Below, piece after piece: positions 6,230 through 12,943 of a stretch of DNA of 12,952 bases. Source of the stretch: Alphaproteobacteria bacterium CG11_big_fil_rev_8_21_14_0_20_44_7 (GTDB lineage Bacteria > Pseudomonadota > Alphaproteobacteria > Rickettsiales > 21-14-0-20-44-7). The stretch lies in contig PCXJ01000091.1 of assembly GCA_002787615.1 (NCBI GenBank), positions 1 through 12,952 on the forward strand, in the 5' to 3' direction. A program made the translations under genes and the position numbers. How positions within the stretch are numbered: position 1 is the stretch's first letter; each line of letters opens with the position of its first letter. A model generated the notes under the pieces. It saw nothing but the letters and a program-made list of their open reading frames with translations, was not told where the DNA came from and searched no databases.

Positions 6230-6796
6230 ATGAAACTCCTTGCTATTGACACATCTTCTCAGAACTTTTCTATCGCAATTTATGATTCAGCGCAACAAAT
6301 CGCTTATTTTGAGAATGATGAAGCCAGCAAACAGGCAGAGCAATTAATCCCACAAATCGAGATTTTGCTGGAAAAGAAAGCCCTGAAATATCAGGATTTA
6401 GATTATATTGCGGTGAATGTTGGCCCCGGCAGCTTTACGGGCTTACGCATCGGGATTGCAGCCGCCAAAGGCTTTGCGCTAGCCTTACCTCACTTAAAAA
6501 CCATTGCAGTAACGGCATTAGAAGCCACAGCTTTTGCCAAAGACGGCGGGCAGATTTTTTTAGATGCACGGCGCGGGCAGGCTTATACACAAGAATTTGA
6601 TGCAAATAGTAGGCCGCTATCTGAACCGAGGCTGGTTGATTATGAAGGAGATTTTGATGAATTTCCAAATGCGGATTTGATTGCACAACTAGCATTGCAA
6701 AAAATTGGAAAGTCAGACATAAAGTCAGAATTATCGCCGCTTTATATCAGGAAACCGGATGCAAAACTGCCTAAAAATAGCGCAACTAACGGATAG
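6230..6796 (+). CDS. tsaB: tRNA threonylcarbamoyladenosine biosynthesis protein TsaB
   Basis: TsaB is an ASKHA-fold partner of TsaD in the complex that transfers threonylcarbamoyl to A37 of ANN-decoding tRNAs (t6A). It has 188 residues, somewhat shorter than the 231 of E. coli, mostly through a shorter C-terminal half. MKLLAIDTSS opens the fold exactly as in homologues, which fixes the start. NVGPGSFTGLRIG (63-75) is the family signature, and the end (PLYIRKPDAKLP) matches alphaproteobacterial TsaB. There is no Shine-Dalgarno; the ATG directly abuts that of the divergent dehydratase gene. The last 38 bases overlap rimI, a partner often adjacent in this class. Confidence 0.95.
   Translation: MKLLAIDTSSQNFSIAIYDSAQQIAYFENDEASKQAEQLIPQIEILLEKKALKYQDLDYIAVNVGPGSFTGLRIGIAAAKGFALALPHLKTIAVTALEATAFAKDGGQIFLDARRGQAYTQEFDANSRPLSEPRLVDYEGDFDEFPNADLIAQLALQKIGKSDIKSELSPLYIRKPDAKLPKNSATNG
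6236..6241 (-). promoter_or_regulatory. Ribosome binding site of the pterin dehydratase, inside tsaB
   Basis: On the minus strand AAGGAG (plus-strand CTCCTT) sits six bases before the ATG at 6229. These bases are codons 3-4 of tsaB, so the site fixes the dehydratase start and places its leader and promoter inside tsaB. Confidence 0.75.
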
Positions 6797-7190
6797 TAAT
6801 CTACTTACGGAGATACATTCCGAATGCTTTGAAAAGGGCTGGAATCTGGCAGCTATTGAAGATTATATGAGGCAGCCAAATTGTTATGCGCTACTGGCTG
6901 GCAATCTGGGTTTTATCCTATTTCAGATTGTTGTTGATGAGTGCGAAATAAAGACAATCTGCGTGATGCCGCAAGAACGCGGGAAAGGCTATGCCAAGCT
7001 TTTATGCGCAGAGGCAATTGATGTAATTTCGGGATTATCGGCAAAAAAGATATTTCTGGAAGTCGCGGAAAATAATATAGCCGCCCTGAACCTTTATAAA
7101 AAACTTGGATTCGAGGTTTATGGTAAGCGCGAAAAATATTATGCAAATGGCGATGCGGCAATATTGCTGCACTTAATAATTGCAATTTAG
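6759..7190 (+). CDS. rimI: Ribosomal protein S18 alanine N-acetyltransferase RimI
   Basis: GNAT-fold acetyltransferase of 143 residues; RimI acetylates the N-terminal alanine of ribosomal protein S18. The acetyl-CoA loop is QERGKGYA (72-79), and the C-terminal signature EVAENNIAALNLYKKLGFEV (101-120), followed by REKYY, is typical of RimI. The ATG at 6759 has AGGA at 6749-6752 with six bases between, inside the end of tsaB; the genes overlap by 38 bases in different frames. Relatives include other GNATs, but the tsaB neighbour and RimI motifs favour this call. Confidence 0.92.
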   Translation: MQNCLKIAQLTDSNLLTEIHSECFEKGWNLAAIEDYMRQPNCYALLAGNLGFILFQIVVDECEIKTICVMPQERGKGYAKLLCAEAIDVISGLSAKKIFLEVAENNIAALNLYKKLGFEVYGKREKYYANGDAAILLHLIIAI

Positions 7191-7208
7191 CAATAATTTC
7201 ATTATACC
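7180..7208 (+). promoter_or_regulatory. Candidate promoter upstream of ndk
   Basis: TTGCAA (7180-7185, overlapping the end of rimI) and TATACC (7203-7208) are separated by 17 bases. The -10 matches the consensus at four positions. It would give a leader of about 40 bases. Confidence 0.4.
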
Positions 7209-7256
7209 AACCCCGCTAAGCACTGCTATCAAAACATAAAAACCAGAGGATTAAAA

Positions 7257-7676
7257 ATGGCCGAACGTACATTATCAATTATCAAACCCGATGCTACACG
7301 TCGTAATTTGACCGGAAAAATCAACGCAAAATTTGAAGATGGCGGTTTGCGCATCGTGGCACAAAAGCGCGTTAAGCTTTCTACCGAACAAGCGCAAAAA
7401 TTCTATGAAGTGCACAAAGCACGCCCGTTTTACAATGATTTGGTGGAATTTATGACATCAGGTCCGGTTGTTGTTCAAGTTTTAGAGGGTGAAAATGCGG
7501 TTTTGCGTAATCGTGAGATTATGGGCGCAACCAATCCGGCAGAAGCAGATGCGGGCACAATTCGCAAAGAATTTGCTGAAAATATTGAAGCAAACTCGGT
7601 GCATGGCTCAGATTCACTTGAAAATGCAAAAACTGAAATTGCATTCTTCTTCTCTGATGATGAAATTGTAGGTTAA
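7257..7676 (+). CDS. ndk: Nucleoside diphosphate kinase
   Basis: Transfers the gamma phosphate of ATP to NDPs through a phospho-histidine, balancing NTP and dNTP pools. It has 139 residues, normal for bacterial Ndk. It starts AERTLSIIKPDA, has the Kpn-loop region RNREIMGATNPAEADAGTIR, and the active-site motif NSVHGSDS with catalytic His116. Start ATG 7257 is preceded by AGAGGA about eight bases upstream. It lies 66 bases after rimI, with a possible promoter of its own. ribH begins 36 bases later and seems to have a separate promoter. Confidence 0.98.
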   Translation: MAERTLSIIKPDATRRNLTGKINAKFEDGGLRIVAQKRVKLSTEQAQKFYEVHKARPFYNDLVEFMTSGPVVVQVLEGENAVLRNREIMGATNPAEADAGTIRKEFAENIEANSVHGSDSLENAKTEIAFFFSDDEIVG

Positions 7677-7677
7677 G

Positions 7678-7705
7678 TTGCTTTACACCATAGATTGGCT
7701 ATAAT
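7678..7705 (+). promoter_or_regulatory. Predicted promoter for a leaderless ribH transcript
   Basis: TTGCTT (7678-7683) and a perfect TATAAT (7700-7705) are separated by 16 bases, in the gap after the ndk stop. The -10 ends seven bases before the ATG at 7713, so transcription should begin at or within a base or two of the start codon. No Shine-Dalgarno lies between. Confidence 0.6.
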
Positions 7706-7712
7706 TGCCTGC

Positions 7713-8105
7713 ATGAAGATATTACTCATAGAAGCACGATTCTACCCCGAAATCGCTGACTTGCAGCTAGATGGCGCTAAAAATCGGCTGCAAGAGGAAA
7801 ATATAGCATATGATGTCATAAGCCTCGCAGGCGCGCTGGAAATCCCTCCGGCAATTTCTATGCTACGCGGTAAATATGACGGATTCGTTGCGCTGGGTTG
7901 TGTAATACGGGGCGAAACCTATCATTTCGAGATTGTGGCTAATGAATCTGCGCGGGGAATTATGGATTTAGGGCTGGAAGGGTTGGCAATCGGTAATGCC
8001 ATTCTTACCGTAGAAAATAAGGCGCAAGCATTAGAGCGCGCGGAAGAAAAAGGCAAACATGCAGTGGAAGCCTGCTTACAGCTAGTGGATATAAAAAATG
8101 GATGA
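7713..8105 (+). CDS. ribH: 6,7-dimethyl-8-ribityllumazine synthase
   Basis: Lumazine synthase condenses 5-amino-6-ribitylaminouracil with dihydroxybutanone phosphate, the penultimate riboflavin step. From ATG 7713 it is 130 residues, on the short side of the family. Motifs: GALEIP (40-45), GCVIRGETYHFEIVANESAR (62-81) with the active-site His71, and IGNAILTVENKAQALERA (93-110). An upstream in-frame TTG at 7695 would place the start ahead of the predicted -10 box and adds MAIIAC, so ATG 7713 is preferred. The stop overlaps the nusB start by eight bases. Adjacent ribH and nusB are a common bacterial pair. No other riboflavin genes are present here. Confidence 0.95.
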   Translation: MKILLIEARFYPEIADLQLDGAKNRLQEENIAYDVISLAGALEIPPAISMLRGKYDGFVALGCVIRGETYHFEIVANESARGIMDLGLEGLAIGNAILTVENKAQALERAEEKGKHAVEACLQLVDIKNG

Positions 8106-8499
8106 TAGGACATTAGCGCGGCTTGCAGCAGTTCAGGCAATTTATCAGGATAAATTCAACGAGAATATCGTGCCCGATCCAAGGCAATATGTGGAGGCAA
8201 ATGAAATCCGCAAAATAAATAAAAAGCTATTTGCGGCAATTCTGGAAAACTGGTCAGCGAATAAAGCAGATATTGATGAGTTGATTAAGAATAATCTCAG
8301 CACAAATTGGCGGATGGAAAGAGTTGACGAAGTGCTAAAAGCGGCATTGCGCGCTGGAATTACCGAGATTCTGCATATGGGTGCGCCAAAAAAAGTGGTG
8401 ATTTCCGAGTATATGCTGATTACCGATGAGCTGCACAGCTCGGACGGAGTAAAATTTATCAATGCGGTTTTGGATAAAATCGCCGCTGATAAGAACTAG
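8098..8499 (+). CDS. nusB: Transcription antitermination factor NusB
   Basis: NusB binds boxA RNA with NusE (S10) in rRNA antitermination. It is an all-helical protein of 133 residues. ARLAAVQAIYQ at the N terminus, NWRMERVDEVLKAALRAGITEI in the middle, and the C-terminal VVISEYMLITDEL with KFINAVLDKIA are the family landmarks. The ATG overlaps the end of ribH by eight bases, so translation is probably coupled. The stop codon TAG lies within a CTAG palindrome shared with the stop of the converging AsmA-like gene. Confidence 0.95.
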   Translation: MDDRTLARLAAVQAIYQDKFNENIVPDPRQYVEANEIRKINKKLFAAILENWSANKADIDELIKNNLSTNWRMERVDEVLKAALRAGITEILHMGAPKKVVISEYMLITDELHSSDGVKFINAVLDKIAADKN

Positions 8500-9188
8500 A
8501 ACAAATCACCCAAAGCCTTGTTGAGATTGCCTTTTATCTGGTCGGTAAACTTGCCCGCTTTCAATTTCAGCAACTCCTTATTCAATTCGGCTATAATCAG
8601 CTCAGAGGCTTTTGCCGGTGATGTGCCGCCATTTTTTGTACCGATATCGGTTAAATGCATATCAGGGAAATCAATTTCTTCACCAGCCTTCATCCCGAAT
8701 AAATCGGCAGATAGCTTCACCTTGCCCTGCTCCAGATACAAATTCTTGATTACCACATCCTTTTTCTTGCCGCTTCCTGCGCTTGATGAACCGGACGAAA
8801 TTTTGCCACTTTTGATATTGTTTAGCAATGTGCGGATATTATCGCCATTTACCCCAATTTCATAATTTATGACGGGTTTTTTGATGCGTAATTCATCAAT
8901 GATAATCGTATCGGAGAATATTGAAGAAGTATCAACATCAGCGCTGATGGAGGAAAATTCAATAGCGTTCTTTTGCTTGAATCCCTGCGGATTGCCAACA
9001 TCCAAACCACCCACACTAATATTGCCCGAAAATGGCGAAAGTGAGGCATAAGTTATGCCGACTTCAGTTTTTGTAATTTGCTTGCCATAATCTTCAGCAA
9101 CATTCTTGAAAATCGTGTTGAGATAGATAAATGCGATAATAAACAGCGCAATTATGGTGATTAGAGAGAGTTTTAGGAGTTTTATCAT
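8496..9188 (-). CDS. AsmA-like membrane-anchored periplasmic protein
   Basis: A 230-residue protein with one N-terminal membrane segment (about residues 4-23) and a periplasmic remainder. The stretch YASLSPFSGNISVGGLDVGNPQGF (about 47-70) resembles the start of AsmA/DUF748-type repeat-beta proteins, which are linked to lipid transport between membranes. A Gly/Ser-rich low-complexity linker around 131-141 splits two beta-rich parts, followed by a helical C terminus. It is far shorter than AsmA or TamB, so at most a single-module member; specific function unknown. The start ATG overlaps the tyrS stop in ATGA (4 bases) and has GAGG five bases upstream within tyrS. The last four bases overlap the end of nusB. 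Confidence 0.75.
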   Translation of the reverse strand: MIKLLKLSLITIIALFIIAFIYLNTIFKNVAEDYGKQITKTEVGITYASLSPFSGNISVGGLDVGNPQGFKQKNAIEFSSISADVDTSSIFSDTIIIDELRIKKPVINYEIGVNGDNIRTLLNNIKSGKISSGSSSAGSGKKKDVVIKNLYLEQGKVKLSADLFGMKAGEEIDFPDMHLTDIGTKNGGTSPAKASELIIAELNKELLKLKAGKFTDQIKGNLNKALGDLF

Positions 9189-10375
9189 TTTAGCCTCACG
9201 ATTATATGTTTCTTTTTTCCTGAAGATAGCTTCATGCCATCATTTAGTTTTATAACTTGGTTCTCATCTTCAACTTTAGCATCATCAATTTTTGCCCCGC
9301 CGCCTTTGATTAATCTGCGTGCCTCGCCGCCGCTTTCCGCTAGCCCCGCTTCTTTGAATAAAGCGAATGCAGGCAGCTCAGTCTCGGCAATTTCTACTTC
9401 CGGCAAACCTTCCGTTCCCCCCTGTTCAAATGCCGTGATAGCAGCATCTTGTGCAGCTTCGGCAGCAGGCTCGCCATGGCATAATTTCGTTGCCTCATAA
9501 GCCAAGATTTTCTTTGCTTCGTTGATTTCCTGCCCTTGTAATTTTTCCAATTCAGCGATTTTTTCTATCGGCAATTCCGTGAAAAATTTCAGGAAGCGAA
9601 TAACATCAGCATCTTCGGTGTTACGCCAGAATTGGTAATAATCATATGGCGAAAGTTTTTCTGCATCCAGCCAGATAGCACCATCGGCAGTCTTGCCCAT
9701 TTTTGCACCGGATGATGTGGTGATTAATGGCGTTGTGAGGCCGAATAGATTCTTGTCACTTCCGAGTTTTCTGCCTAGCTCAATCCCCGCCGTAATGTTT
9801 CCCCATTGGTCAGAACCGCCAATCTGTGTGTTACAATTATATTTTCTATTCAGTTCTACAAAATCATATGCCTGAAAAATCATATAATTGAATTCCAAGA
9901 AAGATAAATGCGCTTGCCGTTCAAGGCGTTGTTTAACGCTATCTTTGGCAATCATGTTATTAACTGAAATAAGCTTCCCATATTTACTCAGGAACTCCAG
10001 ATAACTTATATTATCCAGCCATTCGGAATTATCTACAAATAAGCAGTCACCAAGCCCGAATTTATCAAAAACCTTTTTGATGCCTTGCTTGTTTCGCTGA
10101 ATTTCTGCTTCAGTAATAACCGGACGAGATTCATCCTTGCCGCTTGGGTCACCAACTTTTGTGGTCGCGCCGCCCAGCAAAATTATCGGCTTATTTCCTG
10201 TTTGCTTTAGCAGGCGCAAAACCATGATTTGCATCAACGAGCCGACATGTAATGAATCTGCAGTACAGTCAAATCCTATATATGCGGTAATATTCCCCAG
10301 CTCGCCCAATGCCACTTCGTCTGTGCATTGATGAAAGAAACCGCGCTGTTTAAATATTTCGAGAAATTTGCTCAT
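9185..10375 (-). CDS. tyrS: Tyrosyl-tRNA synthetase
   Basis: Class I synthetase charging tRNA-Tyr; 396 residues. Landmarks: IGFDCTADSLHVGSL with the HIGH-like HVGS (43-46); GGATTKVGDPSGK (68-80); the tyrosine-binding QIGGSDQWGNI (184-194); KMSKS-like KMGKT (225-229); and a C-terminal S4 RNA-binding domain from about 335 (LFKEAGLAESGGEARRLIKGG). The KMGKT form suggests the bacterial TyrRS group in which KMSKS varies. ATG 10375 lies inside the pepP end, a 26-base overlap, with only a distant GGAT upstream. The stop overlaps the next gene in ATGA. Confidence 0.98.
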   Translation of the reverse strand: MSKFLEIFKQRGFFHQCTDEVALGELGNITAYIGFDCTADSLHVGSLMQIMVLRLLKQTGNKPIILLGGATTKVGDPSGKDESRPVITEAEIQRNKQGIKKVFDKFGLGDCLFVDNSEWLDNISYLEFLSKYGKLISVNNMIAKDSVKQRLERQAHLSFLEFNYMIFQAYDFVELNRKYNCNTQIGGSDQWGNITAGIELGRKLGSDKNLFGLTTPLITTSSGAKMGKTADGAIWLDAEKLSPYDYYQFWRNTEDADVIRFLKFFTELPIEKIAELEKLQGQEINEAKKILAYEATKLCHGEPAAEAAQDAAITAFEQGGTEGLPEVEIAETELPAFALFKEAGLAESGGEARRLIKGGGAKIDDAKVEDENQVIKLNDGMKLSSGKKKHIIVRLK

Positions 10376-12062
10376 GATAATCTTTTATCCAGCCTTTCTC
10401 CTCATCTGTCAAGATTTCCCACTCGATTAAATTCTCATCGAAAGGTGCTTTTGTCAGAGTTTCAAAACCGAGATATTTAATTGTTCCCCTTCGGTTCTTC
10501 TGAACCTCATTTGGAACTCCGCTTCGCGGGCTCATGGCTGGCTCGCCTACTGACTCGCTTTCTTTTTCCACAACAACTACCAGATTTTCAATTCGAATTC
10601 CATATTCGCCTTCTTTATAATAACCCGGTTCGTTAGACAAAATCATCCCCGCCTGTAAAACCGTATCATATCTCTTGGAAACCCCGCAAGGCCCCTCATG
10701 CACACTCAGATAGGCTCCAACACCATGCCCCGTGCCATGCGCATAATCTTTGCCTTCCTGCCATAAAAACTTTCGCGCCAGCACGTCAAGCTGCGCTCCG
10801 CTTGTACCCGCAGGAAAAACTGCCATGGCAAGTGCGATATGACCTTTTAGAACCAGCGTATAATCATGCTTCATTTCAGCCGTTGGCGTGCCGATTGCAA
10901 TTGTACGAGTAACATCCGTTGTTCCGCAAGCCTCACCACTGCAATATTGCCCGCCGGAATCCACCAGATATAATCCCTGCTCAAACTTCTTATTAGTTTT
11001 TGCGCTGGCATGATAATGCACAATTGCACCATTGCTACCAAAGCCGGAAATTGTAGCAAAGCTCGGCTCGATATATTCGGGATTTTCTTTGCGAAACTCT
11101 TCCAGCTTAGCCGCAGCGCTAATTTCATCAAGCCCGTTTTGATTTGGCAACCATTGCAAAAACTTGGTCAATGCCACACCATCAATATCATGGGCTTTTC
11201 GGATAGCATCCAGTTCCGCATCATTCTTGCAGGCTTTTGGCAGCAAGCACGGGTCTTGCTTTTCAGTAATCTCGATTCCTTTTTCCTGCAATTTCTCAAA
11301 AATCGCATTAGGGCATAAATCTGCATCAAGCTGAACGGATTTTGCTGTAATCTCAATAACTTCCTCTAGCGGGCGGATATTAATTCCGGTTAAATGCGAT
11401 TCGGATTCCGGTGTTAGTTTTCTGCGGTCAATGAATAATTCTGCCTTGCCATTTTTACAAATCGCGGCATAACTCAAGGCTAAAGGTGAATATTCAATAT
11501 CGCCTCCACGAATATTAAATAGCCAGCTCACGCAATCAGGTGCGGTTATCAATGCTATATCTGCCGCCATTCCTGATGCAATCTCAGCAATTTTATCGGT
11601 ATGTTTTTTCCCTGCATATTTTATATCGTGAACCTTAATCGGCGCTAGAGGAGCAGCCGGACGATTCTTCCAGATTTCATCCACAAGATTGGTATAAATC
11701 CCAATACCGTTGAACCGCCGCGCAACTGCAACGCTCATATGCCAAGGGTCATAAGAGGCTTTTAGTTCATTTTCTTTGAGCCATTGTTGCGGGGTTTTCT
11801 CGGCAAGATTATATATCTCAAAAATTGCGCTATCCACCTGTGCTGCCGCCTGAATCGTATATCTTCCATCGGTGAAAAACGCCGCTTTCTTATGGGCAAT
11901 AATGGCTGTCCCGGCTGAGCCGGTGAATCCGGTTACAAACTCCAGACGCTTTGCAGAATCCGGCAGATATTCATTTTGGAATTCATCATTATTGGGAACA
12001 ATATAGGCGTTTACAGCATATTCAGCCATTATCTCACGTAAAGCATCAATCGAATTCTTCAT
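10350..12062 (-). CDS. pepP: Xaa-Pro aminopeptidase (M24B, aminopeptidase P)
   Basis: Removes N-terminal residues that precede proline. At 570 residues it is the long three-domain form: two creatinase-like N-terminal domains (about 1-280) and a pita-bread catalytic domain. The dinuclear metal ligands are all visible: Asp368 (VDSGG), Asp383 (TTDVTR), His446 (GTGHGVG), Glu478 (LSNEPGYY) and Glu492 (IRIENL). His349/His351 in VHYHA and His455 complete the active site. Between VVVVE and the conserved LGFETLT an unusual basic, Pro/Arg-rich stretch (about 501-530) is inserted, coded by palindromic DNA. Start ATG 12062 overlaps the upstream SH3 gene by 17 bases, with GGGGGG as a possible ribosome binding site nine bases before. 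The symbol is by family; the E. coli PepP is shorter. Confidence 0.94.
   Translation of the reverse strand: MKNSIDALREIMAEYAVNAYIVPNNDEFQNEYLPDSAKRLEFVTGFTGSAGTAIIAHKKAAFFTDGRYTIQAAAQVDSAIFEIYNLAEKTPQQWLKENELKASYDPWHMSVAVARRFNGIGIYTNLVDEIWKNRPAAPLAPIKVHDIKYAGKKHTDKIAEIASGMAADIALITAPDCVSWLFNIRGGDIEYSPLALSYAAICKNGKAELFIDRRKLTPESESHLTGINIRPLEEVIEITAKSVQLDADLCPNAIFEKLQEKGIEITEKQDPCLLPKACKNDAELDAIRKAHDIDGVALTKFLQWLPNQNGLDEISAAAKLEEFRKENPEYIEPSFATISGFGSNGAIVHYHASAKTNKKFEQGLYLVDSGGQYCSGEACGTTDVTRTIAIGTPTAEMKHDYTLVLKGHIALAMAVFPAGTSGAQLDVLARKFLWQEGKDYAHGTGHGVGAYLSVHEGPCGVSKRYDTVLQAGMILSNEPGYYKEGEYGIRIENLVVVVEKESESVGEPAMSPRSGVPNEVQKNRRGTIKYLGFETLTKAPFDENLIEWEILTDEEKGWIKDYHEQISRNI
10483..10553 (-). repeat. 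Palindrome-rich in-frame insert within the aminopeptidase P gene
   Basis: On the plus strand GTTCC (10483-10487) pairs with GGAAC (10513-10517), and inside it GGTTC (10493-10497) pairs with GAACC (10502-10506) around TTCT. Next come CCGC (10519-10522)/GCGG (10526-10529) and an alternative GCGGGC (10526-10531)/GCTCGC (10541-10546) stem. The block is more GC-rich than its surroundings and encodes about residues 504-527 (SVGEPAMSPRSG followed by VPNEVQKNRRGT), which has no counterpart I know in the family at this position. This is the pattern of protein-coding palindromic elements such as those of Rickettsia, by inference only. Confidence 0.55.
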
Positions 12063-12555
12063 TGCGATAAACCCCCCAAAGCTTGTTTTTCTCTACCCAG
12101 CCATGTGCCTGACTATGCTCAATTTCGCATTGTGTAGCACGGCATTTCTCAACCTGCACCTGCACACCGGGAGATAGCCTTGCTACTGCCCGCTCACCTT
12201 TATACACATTATGAACCACCGCTTCAGAAGTCACAATAGCATAGCGCCTGCCGGAGAGCAGCACTTGCATAATCCAACCCTCTTCACCATCATAATCACG
12301 GATTTTGCGCCAATTGCCAAATTCAGCAACCACCTCAACCGGAAGATTCTGTCTTTTATACATCCATTTAATTGGGTAATTCATACCGGGTCCAACGCGC
12401 ATATTCACATCTTCGGATTTGAAAGATACAAAACGCGGGATTGGCAATCCTGAGGAGTTTAGCATCTGTGATGGTGGTGCAGATTCCTGCTCTTCCGCAG
12501 CAAATGCCGAGAATGAAATAAGCGCAAACAAGATTGTAAGAATTTTAGCTTTCAC
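12046..12555 (-). CDS. Periplasmic SH3-repeat protein
   Basis: A 169-residue exported protein. Residues 1-19 are a Sec signal peptide ending in AFA. The mature part has a bacterial SH3 module (about 41-105: SEDVNMRVGPGMNYPIKWMY, then LPVEVVAEFGNWRKIRDYDG and EEGWI) and a second, weaker SH3-like unit (about 117-165) ending HGWVEKNKLWGVY. Such proteins are conserved across Alphaproteobacteria; the role is probably cell-envelope or peptidoglycan binding but is not established. The start codon is GTG at 12555, overlapping the DUF2155 gene by 11 bases with no Shine-Dalgarno, so translation is probably coupled to that gene. The end overlaps the aminopeptidase start by 17 bases. Confidence 0.85.
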   Translation of the reverse strand: MKAKILTILFALISFSAFAAEEQESAPPSQMLNSSGLPIPRFVSFKSEDVNMRVGPGMNYPIKWMYKRQNLPVEVVAEFGNWRKIRDYDGEEGWIMQVLLSGRRYAIVTSEAVVHNVYKGERAVARLSPGVQVQVEKCRATQCEIEHSQAHGWVEKNKLWGVYRNEEFD

Positions 12556-12943
12556 AGTCTAACAATATAACATCATAAATGGGATGCTCCATAGAAGAAA
12601 TTGCCGGACTTGAAGAAAACATCCAGCCATAAAAAACCTTATCGCGGCGTTTATCGAGAGTTTTCTCCCAAATTTCCAGCAAAACCATATTCTCTTCCTT
12701 TTCATCATCGGAGCTGCTGATGCAGCGTTTTACATGAAATTCAAGCTCATGATAATTCATCGGCTTGTTTACAATAGGTTCTATTTCTTCGGTTTTTGCA
12801 TCAATTTTATTGAGAATTTGCAGCTTAGCCTGCGCCGCATCAATTCTTGCATTTGCAGCCGTTGAAATACCAAGAGCAATAATTGCCGATATTAATAATC
12901 CGCAAAAACCCATTCTTGGCATATTACTCAGCATCTTTCTCAC
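12545..12943 (-). CDS. DUF2155 family exported protein
   Basis: Conserved alphaproteobacterial protein of unknown function, 132 residues from a GTG at 12943 or 129 from the ATG at 12934. The ATG sits a more usual distance from GGAAAG near the window edge; further ATGs at 12922 and 12913 are also possible. A signal peptide ends at about TAANA (residues 28-32 of the longer form). The family core follows: LQILNKIDAKTEEIE, YHELEFHVKRC, and the hallmark FYGWMFSSSPAISSMEHPIYDV ahead of a final LLDC. Two cysteines (in VKRC and LLDC) could form a periplasmic disulfide. It appears to lead the five-gene minus-strand run; any promoter lies beyond the window or upstream genes read through. Confidence 0.88.
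   Translation of the reverse strand: MRKMLSNMPRMGFCGLLISAIIALGISTAANARIDAAQAKLQILNKIDAKTEEIEPIVNKPMNYHELEFHVKRCISSSDDEKEENMVLLEIWEKTLDKRRDKVFYGWMFSSSPAISSMEHPIYDVILLDCES

Noticed and set aside
6759..6796. Frameshift joining tsaB and rimI into one gene
   Set aside because: Both proteins are complete with their own family ends, and rimI has its own ribosome site. The 38-base overlap is ordinary for this pair.
7695..7712. ribH start at TTG 7695
   Set aside because: It lies upstream of the predicted -10 box and the residues it adds are not conserved; ATG 7713 matches the family start.
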